NCBI GenBank assembly: GCA_937923585.1 | Contig: CALDSM010000646.1 | Coordinates: forward strand, 1-17,407 | Reading direction: 5' to 3' | Origin: an uncultured bacterium | Lineage (GTDB): Bacteria; Hydrogenedentota; Hydrogenedentia; Hydrogenedentales; CAITNO01 | Length of the DNA: 17,407 bases | Part shown: positions 1 to 6,158 of the stretch, piece by piece | Layout: every line of letters begins with the position of its first letter | How positions within the stretch are numbered: position 1 is the first letter of the stretch | The notes under the pieces: generated by a model | What the model was told of the DNA's origin: nothing | Database searches by the model: none | What the model saw: only the letters and a program-made list of their open reading frames with translations | Position numbers and translations under genes: made by a program

Positions 1-44
1 AAGTTGCACTTGGGAACGCACTTGCCTGCGAAGTTTCACTTCGC
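1..44. repeat. Fragment of a dispersed palindromic intergenic repeat
   Basis: The first 44 bases hold two short hairpins in series. AAGT/ACTT lies at 1-4 and 8-11 around TGC, and the perfect CGAAGT-TTC-ACTTCG at 29-43. They are joined by GGGAACGCACTTGCC. The motif whose other strand reads CGTTCCCAAGTGCAACTT resembles a repeat commonly seen between genes in environmental and cyanobacterial-type genomes. The element runs off the left edge, so its full length is unknown. It lies downstream of the sugar importer operon and no protein-coding potential is seen. Other copies cannot be checked from this window. Confidence 0.5.
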
Positions 45-74
45 TGCCCTGGGGCATGGCCCGCATCAGCCAAA

Positions 75-93
75 GCGGCGTCGTTGCCGCCGC
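75..93 (-). terminator. Possible terminator of the sugar importer operon
   Basis: Thirty bases past the stop codon of the permease/binding-protein fusion, the minus strand can form a hairpin with a 6-bp GC stem (GCGGCG / CGCCGC) and a 7-nt loop, followed by TTT. The T-tract is very short, so intrinsic termination is only plausible. A near-duplicate of GCCGCCGCA[C/G]TCCA also occurs at 86-99 and 108-121. Confidence 0.3.
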
Positions 94-122
94 ACTCCAA
101 AATTGTGCCGCCGCAGTCCATA

Positions 123-2396
123 TTACCATTGCGCGGGCATGAACTGATCCACGTCGGCCCTGGTGATGAGGTGCTTCGGCAAATACACCACCGGGTCGAG
201 CGTGTCACCGCTGAACCAGCGGGCGGCCGAATGGACCGCAATGGCGCCGTCGCCCTCGGCGGACTGGTAGGTGACGGCGAGCGTGTCGCCGGCCTTCACC
301 GAGTCCATGCCGGTCTTGCTGTTGCCCGCGGCAACGATAACCACGTCCGTGCGCCCCGCCTTCTTGAGCGCCTCCAGCGTGCCGGTCATGGGAAAGTCGT
401 CGCCCGCGAGAATGAGCCCCTTGAGGTCGGCGCCGAACTTCGCCAGCCACGCGCCAACCAACTGCATGGTGTCCTCGGCCTGAAGATTGGTCGTGTCCAT
501 GGCGAGCAGCTTCATCTCCGGCGCGTATTCGCGCAGTTCGGTGATGGGCGCAAAGGTGCGCGAGAAGAAGGGCGAACTGCCGGGCATGTGGCGGATGATG
601 GCGTACCCCCCCTGTTTGCCTAGCTTGTCGGCAAAGGCGCGTGCAAGCATGCGGAACTGTCCCCAGTCGTCAGGACCGGTCCAGGCGATGCAGTATTTCA
701 TCGCCTCGTCGCAGGGCGTGGTGTTGGACGTGATGCAGGGAATCCCCGCCTGGTGAATCCTGCGCAGGAGCGGCGTGCAGCCCGTCGCGTCCACCGGCGC
801 AAAAATGATCATGTCGGGCTTCTCGTTGACGGCCTGATCGGCCTGCTGCGCCTGGAGGTCCATGTTCCAGTTGCCGTTGAACACCTTGATGTTCATGCCG
901 TGGAATTTGGCGATGGTGGTGAACCCGTTCACATAGGCCGTCCAGTAGGGATGATCGCCCGCCTTGAGCAGGATCACGCGTTTGCCCTTTGGCCCGTCCA
1001 TCGGCGATACGGGCATGGGCGCCTTGTCCACCTTCCAGCCCGCATACTCGATGTCCCACCAGTGCAGTTTGTCCGTTTCCGGCAGCGCCTTCGGGTCGGC
1101 GGGACGCTCGGGAATCACCTTCCGCTCCGCGTCGGGCGGGAACAGATAGGGCTGGTGGTCGGTGCCGCGCAGCGTGTACACATCGGCGGCGGGCGCGGTC
1201 CCGCCGTGGGCGGGATTCGCGCCTGCGGCGATAACCTGCGTCTGCAGCGCGGTGTAGCGGAAGTGCATGGCCGTGACGGCGGCGATGGCCGCAACAGCCA
1301 CCACCGTCACGCAAATCATCGCAAGCCTGTTCCTGTCCCTCATCTCAAGGTCTCCTGCTTCCTGTCCGTCATTCTGACTCCTGTCTCCTGACTCCTGCAT
1401 TCTCTCCGCCTCTTTCATCAAGTCCGGCCGCTGCCCGCGCAGCAGTTCATGTCGGTGCAGCGCGTAGGCCTCGTAGAGCACGACGGCGGCGAGTATAAGG
1501 CCGTTGATGAAAATCTGCACCTCGAAGCCGAGCCCGAAACAGCCGACGCCGTTGAACAGCATGGTGAGCATGAGCACGGCGAACCAGCTCTTGAGAATGC
1601 TGCCCTTGCCGCCGCTCATGAGCGTGCCGCCGATGATCACCGCCGCGAGCACGGTCATCAGCGTGCGCGTGCCGAGCACGGCGGCGGAGGTCATGGAACT
1701 GAGGTTCGCGGCGAAGAGCGTGCCGCCCGCCGCGGCCGCGAGTCCGCACAACGCGAACCCGGCCATGAGATAGCGATCGCGGTTGAGCCCCGCGAGCCAT
1801 GCCGCGTCGGGATTGCCGCCAACCATGAAGAAGTTGCGGCCGTGCCGCGTGCCCTGGAGCAGCAGTGCCGACACGCCGACCAGCAGCAGGGTGATGATCA
1901 CGATGGGCGGCAGGAAGGGCAGCACAGGCCGGTCCAGCCAGTCGGCCAGCCGAAAATCATCAATGGATTTGGACCCGCCGTCGCTGTAGAGATGGGTGAG
2001 GCCCGTCACGATGGTCATCGTGCCCAGCGTCACGATGAAGGCGTTGATGCGCGCGCGGACGACCAGCCAACCGTTGACCAATCCCACCAGGACGCCCGCC
2101 GCAAGCGACAGCGGAACAGCGCCGTACCAGCCCAGGCGGGGCTGGAGGCCGATGACCAGCATGCCGCAGAGCATCACCACGGCGCCGATGGACAGGTCGA
2201 GCTGGCCGAGAATCAGGATGAGCGTGAAGCCGACAGCCACGACGGCGTTGAGACTCGCGCCCTTGAGGATGGCGGTCAGGTTGTGCGCGGTAAGGAAGTT
2301 CGGCGCGAACGCGGACAGCACCGCGAACAGGGCCAGCAGCATGAGCAGCGCCCGGTGCTCGTTGAGCAAATGCGTGATGCGAACGCGGTTACGCAT
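123..2396 (-). CDS. Sugar ABC transporter permease fused to its substrate-binding protein
   Basis: 757 residues combining two transporter parts that are normally separate. Residues 1 to about 320 are an RbsC-family (BPD_transp_2) permease: many hydrophobic helices, an LDLSIGAVV segment and the cytoplasmic-loop motif VIIGGTLMSGGKGS. Residues about 320-352 are a polar linker. Residues about 358-380 (LAMICVTVVAVAAIAAVTAM) form one extra membrane segment with positive charge before it. A periplasmic Peripla_BP_4-type sugar-binding domain (RbsB-like) follows from about residue 470 to the end, beginning near GKRVILLKAGDHPYW. A permease C-terminus in the cytoplasm plus one extra helix would place the binding domain in the periplasm, so the topology is consistent. 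The start ATG overlaps the stop of the upstream permease by 8 nt (ATGCGTAA), with AAGGG upstream. The binding part has its own ATG at 1343 (residue 352) preceded by AGGAG at about 8 nt, so it may also be made separately. Exact sugar unknown: ribose, xylose, galactose or similar. Confidence 0.9.
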   Translation of the reverse strand: MRNRVRITHLLNEHRALLMLLALFAVLSAFAPNFLTAHNLTAILKGASLNAVVAVGFTLILILGQLDLSIGAVVMLCGMLVIGLQPRLGWYGAVPLSLAAGVLVGLVNGWLVVRARINAFIVTLGTMTIVTGLTHLYSDGGSKSIDDFRLADWLDRPVLPFLPPIVIITLLLVGVSALLLQGTRHGRNFFMVGGNPDAAWLAGLNRDRYLMAGFALCGLAAAAGGTLFAANLSSMTSAAVLGTRTLMTVLAAVIIGGTLMSGGKGSILKSWFAVLMLTMLFNGVGCFGLGFEVQIFINGLILAAVVLYEAYALHRHELLRGQRPDLMKEAERMQESGDRSQNDGQEAGDLEMRDRNRLAMICVTVVAVAAIAAVTAMHFRYTALQTQVIAAGANPAHGGTAPAADVYTLRGTDHQPYLFPPDAERKVIPERPADPKALPETDKLHWWDIEYAGWKVDKAPMPVSPMDGPKGKRVILLKAGDHPYWTAYVNGFTTIAKFHGMNIKVFNGNWNMDLQAQQADQAVNEKPDMIIFAPVDATGCTPLLRRIHQAGIPCITSNTTPCDEAMKYCIAWTGPDDWGQFRMLARAFADKLGKQGGYAIIRHMPGSSPFFSRTFAPITELREYAPEMKLLAMDTTNLQAEDTMQLVGAWLAKFGADLKGLILAGDDFPMTGTLEALKKAGRTDVVIVAAGNSKTGMDSVKAGDTLAVTYQSAEGDGAIAVHSAARWFSGDTLDPVVYLPKHLITRADVDQFMPAQW
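1343..1356 (-). promoter_or_regulatory. Internal ribosome-binding site and start codon inside the fusion gene
   Basis: On the minus strand AGGAG lies 8 nt before an in-frame ATG whose first base is 1343. The 406-residue product would begin MRDRNRLAM and carry an N-terminal membrane anchor followed by the complete sugar-binding domain. This is what a free-standing membrane-anchored binding protein would look like. It suggests the fusion joined two adjacent genes, or that both forms are produced. Confidence 0.5.
1351..1402. repeat. Degenerate heptanucleotide repeat tract encoding the fusion linker
   Basis: The plus strand shows 7-nt units of the form TGnnTCC. TGACTCC, TGTCTCC and TGACTCC run consecutively at 1375-1395, TGCATTC follows at 1396-1402, and TGCTTCC lies at 1356-1362 with degenerate sequence between. 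Such short heptamer tracts are usually intergenic. Here the tract is translated (minus strand) as the linker around residues 332-348 of the permease/binding-protein fusion. Because 7 is not a multiple of 3, gain or loss of one unit would break the fusion frame. Confidence 0.65.
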
Positions 2397-3378
2397 AGTC
2401 GCGCCCTTTCGCCCGCAACTGGCACTGCTGAAGTCCGACGACGGCGATGAACACGAGGCCGGTGACGATGTTCTGGCGGAACGCGGTGATGCCCAGGAAC
2501 TGCATGATATTGGACAGCAGTCCGATGACCAGCACGCCGCCGAGCACGCCCGACAGGCGGCCCCGTCCGCCGCTGAGCATGACGCCGCCGATGACCACCG
2601 CCGTCACCGCCTTGAAGTCGTAGCCCTGGCCCAGGTAGAAGACGCCGAGCTTGTTCATGGAGGTGAGGAAGATGCCCGCCACGGACGCGGCAAAGGCCGC
2701 GAACAGGAAATTGAGGAAGACCACGCGCGGCACGCGGATGCCCGAGGCGCGGGCCGCGGGGCGTGACGAGCCGACCAGTTGGCTTTCACGGCCAAAGCTG
2801 GTGCGCGTCATGATGCAATGGGCCAGCAGGAACATGAGGAACATGATGACGACCACGAGCGGCACGGGCCCGACGCCGAGCCGAAAAATGCCAATAAACG
2901 CCCCGCCCGGCGTGCCCGGCGCGGTGTCGGGGTAGATCTGGTTGTTGCTCCAGGCAAAGCGCATGAAGCCTTCCATGAAGAAGGCCACGGAGAGGGTCCA
3001 CAGGATGGGGTTGGCGTTGAGTCTGCCGACGACGAAGCCGTTCATCGCGCCCACGGCCAGCCCGGCCAGCATGCCCAGCGCAAGCGCCGCCGCAAGGCCG
3101 AGCGGCAGCGAGGCCACGGCAATGATGCCGGAAAACGCCATGATGGACGGCAGCGACAGGTCGGCCATGCTGCCCGAATAGGTGACGAAGGCCATGCCGG
3201 AGGACACAATGCCGAGCAGTGCCACGGCGGCGAGCACACCCATCAGGTTGTCGGCGGTCAGGAAGTCAGGCGAAATGAATATGCCGCCCGCCAGCAACAG
3301 CCCTGCCACGGCGTAGATGCCCGCCGTTTCCAGCACGGCGGACAGAAGGTTCTGCTTTTCGGGGTCATGCCTGGGCAT
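2389..3378 (-). CDS. Sugar ABC transporter permease, RbsC family
   Basis: 329 residues, an integral inner-membrane permease of the BPD_transp_2 family used by ribose/xylose/galactose importers. Visible features are about ten hydrophobic stretches, starting with ETAGIYAVAGLLLAGGIF near residues 17-34, and the coupling-loop sequence VIGGVMLSGGRGRLSGVLGG near residues 263-282 that contacts the ATPase. Length is normal for the family. It starts 14 nt inside the end of the ATPase gene and ends 8 nt inside the permease fusion gene. GGGGGA precedes the ATG. Together with the permease half of the fusion it would form a heterodimeric channel, whereas RbsC-type systems commonly use a homodimer. Confidence 0.93.
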   Translation of the reverse strand: MPRHDPEKQNLLSAVLETAGIYAVAGLLLAGGIFISPDFLTADNLMGVLAAVALLGIVSSGMAFVTYSGSMADLSLPSIMAFSGIIAVASLPLGLAAALALGMLAGLAVGAMNGFVVGRLNANPILWTLSVAFFMEGFMRFAWSNNQIYPDTAPGTPGGAFIGIFRLGVGPVPLVVVIMFLMFLLAHCIMTRTSFGRESQLVGSSRPAARASGIRVPRVVFLNFLFAAFAASVAGIFLTSMNKLGVFYLGQGYDFKAVTAVVIGGVMLSGGRGRLSGVLGGVLVIGLLSNIMQFLGITAFRQNIVTGLVFIAVVGLQQCQLRAKGRDYA

Positions 3379-4861
3379 GGCATTCCCCCAGATGGCCGTT
3401 GGCCGCCAGCAGCAGCGCCTCTTCGGAAAGCTGCGCCTTGGAGAGTTCGCCGATGAGGTGTCCGTTGCGCATGACCACGGCCCGGTCGGACAGGCCCGCC
3501 AACTCGGGCAGATCGGAACTGATCAGCAGCACCGCCGCGCCCCGGTCGGCCAGCGCCATCACCGCCTCGTGGATCTTGCGCTTTGCGCCCACGTCCACGC
3601 CGCGCGTTGGCTCGTCGAGAATCAACACCTTCGGCTCCGTGGCGAGCCACTTGCCCAGCAGCACCTTCTGCTGGTTACCGCCCGACAGCGTGCCCGCGTC
3701 CACTTCCGGCGAGGCGGCGGCAATGGCGAGTTCATCCAGGCAACGCTGCACCACCGTCCCGTTGCCGCGCCGGCTGCACAGTCCGGCCAGCAGGTTGGTG
3801 CGCACCGGCAGCCGCAGGAACAACCCGTCCACCTTGCGATCTTCGCTGAGGTACACCAGCCCCTTGGCGGCGTTGCGGGGATAGTCGTTGGGCGTGAGTG
3901 CCTCATCGGACAAGAAAGCGCGGCCCGCATGCAATGGATCGAGTCCGCACAACGACCGGGCCAGTTCGGTGCGTCCCGCGCCGGACAGCCCCGCCACACC
4001 GAGAATCTCCCCGGCATGGAGCGTGAAGGACACGTCATGGAAGAAGCCGAAGCGTGTGAGTCTCTCGGCGCGCAGTACGGTTGCGCCGATCCGCGCCTCG
4101 CGGCGGAGATAGAACTCGTCCATGCTCCTCCCCACCATCATCTGCACCAGCGACTGCTGCGTGACCTCGTGGATTTCCTTCGTGGCAATCCTGCGCCCGT
4201 CGCGCATGACGGTCACCCGGTCGGCGATTTCAAAGATCTCCGGCAGGTGGTGCGAGATGTAGACGATGGCCAGCCCCCGGTTGCGCAGGTCGCGCAGGAT
4301 GGAGAAGAGCCGCTGCACCTCATCGCGAGACAGCGACGAGGTCGGCTCATCCAAAATGAGAATGCAGGGCTGGCCCCCAAGCACCTTGGCGATCTCGACG
4401 AGTTGCGCCTCGTGCTGGCTGATTTCCTCCACAGTCAAGAGCGGGTCCAAGTCGAGTCCCACCAGTCCCAGGCAGGCGCGTGCCTCGCGCAGCAGTTGCG
4501 GGCGGTCTATGAACCCGCCCCACCGCACGGGCAACCGCCCGACGAGCAGGTTCTCGGCGATGCTGATCGGCCGGGCCAGGCTCAGTTCCTGGTAGACCAT
4601 GCCGATGCCCTGCTCCCTGGCGGCCGCGGGCGAATGGATGCGGGCCTCCCTGCCGCCGATGCGGATCGTGCCCTCATAGTCATCAAAGGAACCGGTCAGG
4701 ATGCGCATCAGTGTGGACTTGCCGGCGCCGTTCTCCCCCATCAGCGCATGCACCTCGCCCGGCAGCACGTCAAAGTCCACGCGGTCCACCGCGAGCATAC
4801 CCGGAAAGCGCTTGGAAACGCCCTCCATTGCCAGTGCGGGTTGTGGGAACGAAGCCGACAT
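3365..4861 (-). CDS. Sugar ABC transporter ATPase, double nucleotide-binding domain (RbsA/MglA-like)
   Basis: 498 residues with two tandem ABC domains, the arrangement of RbsA/MglA/XylG carbohydrate importers. It powers sugar uptake from the cytoplasmic face. The first domain has Walker A GENGAGKST at residues 42-50 and Walker B ILILDEPTSSLS, with a degenerate signature (ISQHEAQ). The second has a variant Walker A (GLSGAGRTE), the signature LSGGNQQK and Walker B VLILDEPTRGVD. This asymmetry, with one canonical and one altered site, is typical of the family. The reading frame is open to an ATG at 4963, but I chose ATG 4861: it has GGAGAGG just upstream and homology to the family begins 10 residues later. 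An extended -10 lies at 4909-4917. First gene of the operon; genes 2 and 3 overlap it and each other. Confidence 0.93.
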   Translation of the reverse strand: MSASFPQPALAMEGVSKRFPGMLAVDRVDFDVLPGEVHALMGENGAGKSTLMRILTGSFDDYEGTIRIGGREARIHSPAAAREQGIGMVYQELSLARPISIAENLLVGRLPVRWGGFIDRPQLLREARACLGLVGLDLDPLLTVEEISQHEAQLVEIAKVLGGQPCILILDEPTSSLSRDEVQRLFSILRDLRNRGLAIVYISHHLPEIFEIADRVTVMRDGRRIATKEIHEVTQQSLVQMMVGRSMDEFYLRREARIGATVLRAERLTRFGFFHDVSFTLHAGEILGVAGLSGAGRTELARSLCGLDPLHAGRAFLSDEALTPNDYPRNAAKGLVYLSEDRKVDGLFLRLPVRTNLLAGLCSRRGNGTVVQRCLDELAIAAASPEVDAGTLSGGNQQKVLLGKWLATEPKVLILDEPTRGVDVGAKRKIHEAVMALADRGAAVLLISSDLPELAGLSDRAVVMRNGHLIGELSKAQLSEEALLLAANGHLGECHAQA

Positions 4862-4908
4862 CGCCCTCTCCACCGGGACGCGGCACAGCGCCGCGGCACG
4901 AGGTAGAG

Positions 4909-4917
4909 AGTGTAGCA
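4909..4917 (-). promoter_or_regulatory. Extended -10 promoter of the sugar importer operon
   Basis: The minus strand reads TGCTACACT, an extended -10 (TG-n-TAnnnT), 47 nt upstream of the chosen ATPase start at 4861. No convincing -35 is visible at the right distance. The same TGCTAnnnT form precedes the genes at 6159 and 10127, which supports it as a real promoter type in this genome. It also argues for the 4861 start, because a start at 4963 would lie upstream of it. Confidence 0.45.
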
Positions 4918-4963
4918 CAAGGGGCATGCGAAGAATGGGAAATGCAAGAACAAGCATCTTCAC

Positions 4964-5333
4964 TGTATCGCACTAAGGGACAAGCTGGCGCCGTCATTGC
5001 GAACGAATAACAACTTCTTACGTAAGTTGTTGCGAATATAATGTCTGGCCAGTTTACAAAAGGCACTTCGTAGTGTCCGAATATTAACATGAGGAGAGCG
5101 GTGCGGCCACCTTTGCACAGCGAGACTCACATCGGGGTACTGCTGTAACTGGGCAATGAAGAAGGAAGTGACGGCGGACTTCGGGAGTGTGTAAGAAAAG
5201 ACAGGGGGAGAGATGTGGAAGGTTTCCTATTTCGCCCGACGTCCAGACAGGAAAAGAAGGGGGACGCCCAAGACAAGAAGGCAATTGCCGAAACCAAAGG
5301 AACAGGGGAAGAGTATCTCCCTATTTCGTAGTA
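4964..5333. other. Gene-poor interval between the importer operon and the DinB gene
   Basis: About 370 bases with no recognisable gene. The left part is AT-rich and holds the palindrome at 5009-5031 and a lone TATAAT at 5037-5042 (plus strand) without a matching -35. From about 5155 the plus strand becomes strikingly purine-rich, with repeated GAAG/GGAAAAG runs. A 50-codon, very basic open frame begins at 5213 (plus), but its start is poorly placed after GGGGAG and it resembles no family I know. No tRNA or rRNA is seen. Confidence 0.5.
5009..5031. promoter_or_regulatory. Operator-like palindrome upstream of the sugar importer operon
   Basis: AACAACTT at 5009-5016 is mirrored by AAGTTGTT at 5024-5031, and the centre contains the perfect 10-bp palindrome CTTACGTAAG (5017-5026) with a central CG. 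LacI- and GntR-type sugar regulators bind sites of this size and symmetry. It lies about 92 bases upstream of the importer -10, further than a classical repressor site. Its role is therefore inferred only from symmetry and neighbourhood, and no regulator gene is in the window. Confidence 0.35.
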
Positions 5334-5777
5334 TCATCCCGAGAGTCGCGAGAAGGTTAGGTAGTCTGTGTTAGGGGGTACGAGTTGGCTCTGCGAGGCG
5401 AACGCGGCCATCTGTCCACGATGGTGGGCACCGTGAGTAATCAAGTGCAGCAGAATGTCTTGAATGGTCGACTCAAGGGCTTCGCCGGTGAATCGGCGGA
5501 ACGCGATGATTCGATTGAGGTCGCGCACGGCGATATCCGCGTATCGCGATTGATGGCTGGTCATCAATTCACGTAATTCGTCCGGTGTTCGAGTTGTGAA
5601 TATGTCCTTGTCCACTTCCTCTCCGTAGATGCGCTGAAACCACACCTGTTCTGCGAGATAGACATGTGAAATTATCCGAGCCAGATACGCTTCACCTCCG
5701 GCGTCGCCAAAGGTGAATTCGAGCCATGTCCGATTGGCCCAGTCTGAATGGAGAATTAAGCGCTGTAATTGGTTCAT
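5334..5777 (-). CDS. DinB-family putative metal-dependent enzyme
   Basis: 147 residues, the usual size for the DinB/DfsB four-helix-bundle family, whose characterised members include metal-dependent thiol transferases. The family metal triad is visible as His38 (ISHVYLAEQ), His115 and His119 (THGAHHRGQ), and the C-terminus ends in the typical DYLTFSR. The start is ATG 5777, because AAGGAG ends 7-9 nt upstream. A TTG two codons earlier would lie on top of that ribosome site. The gene is monocistronic, with its own promoter at 5807-5836. The actual substrate cannot be read from the sequence, and the neighbours give no clue. Confidence 0.88.
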   Translation of the reverse strand: MNQLQRLILHSDWANRTWLEFTFGDAGGEAYLARIISHVYLAEQVWFQRIYGEEVDKDIFTTRTPDELRELMTSHQSRYADIAVRDLNRIIAFRRFTGEALESTIQDILLHLITHGAHHRGQMAAFASQSQLVPPNTDYLTFSRLSG

Positions 5778-5806
5778 TGGCAATCTCCTTCATCTGCTTG
5801 TGATCC

Positions 5807-5836
5807 ATCATAGCCGCCGTAATGTTTCTTCGTCAA
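5807..5836 (-). promoter_or_regulatory. Sigma-70-type promoter of the DinB gene
   Basis: Minus strand TTGACG (5831-5836), an 18-nt spacer, then TATGAT (5807-5812), about 30 nt before the ATG at 5777. Five of six bases match consensus in each box. Confidence 0.7.
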
Positions 5837-5985
5837 CTTTCGCTTATGTGAGTAGTCTGAAACAGGGTGAAAATAGGGTGTTTCGCGTCTTCTCGGAAAT
5901 ATGGGTTCTGGGAATGCTTCCAATATTTTGTGAAACCCTGAGGGTTGGCTTTCCGTGCTCCGCTCCTGCAGAACCGCGCATCAGC

Positions 5986-6085
5986 ATCGTCATTGCGCGC
6001 GAAGCGCGGCAATCTCTTGGAACTGAAGCCCAGAGTTCGGGCCATCGCGAGAACGAGATTGCTGCGCTTCGCGCGCAATGACGAT
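5986..6085. repeat. REP/MITE-like inverted-repeat element
   Basis: A 100-bp palindromic element. The 30-base left arm (5987-6016) matches the inverted right arm (6055-6084) at 29 of 30 positions, and one further outer base pair also matches (5986/6085). The arms begin TCGTCATTGCGCGCGAAGCG and end in GCAATCTC. The 38-bp centre holds a small GAACT/AGTTC hairpin. The arm sequence belongs to a very common class of interspersed repeats (CATTGCGnGCGAAGC...GCAATC), whose chance translations read like LRAKRSNL and RFARNDD. It encodes no transposase, so any movement would rely on enzymes elsewhere. It sits between the DinB gene and the glycoside hydrolase promoter. Confidence 0.85.
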
Positions 6086-6119
6086 AATCCATGTCCATTC
6101 CCCTTTCCCCCGCCCAATC

Positions 6120-6128
6120 TGCTAGTCT
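6120..6128 (+). promoter_or_regulatory. Extended -10 promoter of the glycoside hydrolase gene
   Basis: TGCTAGTCT fits the extended -10 pattern TG-n-TAnnnT and ends 30 nt before the ATG at 6159. No good -35 is seen, which is tolerated by extended -10 promoters. It lies only 34 nt after the inverted-repeat element. Confidence 0.5.
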
Positions 6129-6158
6129 GGCCCTCCCAACACAATGGAGGATTCGGTC

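Noticed and set aside
1..122. CRISPR array at the left edge
   Set aside because: The repeated AAGTT/ACTT hairpins are irregular and not separated by equal-length spacers.
1449..2450. Long plus-strand open frame of 333 codons opposite the permease genes
   Set aside because: It is antisense to a clear permease, highly charged with many His/Arg/Glu codons, and is a typical GC-rich shadow frame.
3317..4906. 529-codon plus-strand frame opposite the ABC ATPase
   Set aside because: The minus strand encodes a complete double ABC ATPase with all motifs; the plus frame shows no recognisable domain.
5037..5042. Perfect TATAAT on the plus strand
   Set aside because: No matching -35 at 16-18 nt and no gene downstream on that strand.
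5084..5284. 66-codon minus-strand frame in the gap before the DinB gene
   Set aside because: Pro/Cys/Ser-rich translation of purine-rich DNA, with no ribosome site and no similarity I recognise.
5213..5365. 50-codon very basic plus-strand frame
   Set aside because: Its purine run GGGGAG is only 2 nt from the ATG, and the composition simply reflects the GA-rich strand. It also overlaps the 3' end of the DinB gene.
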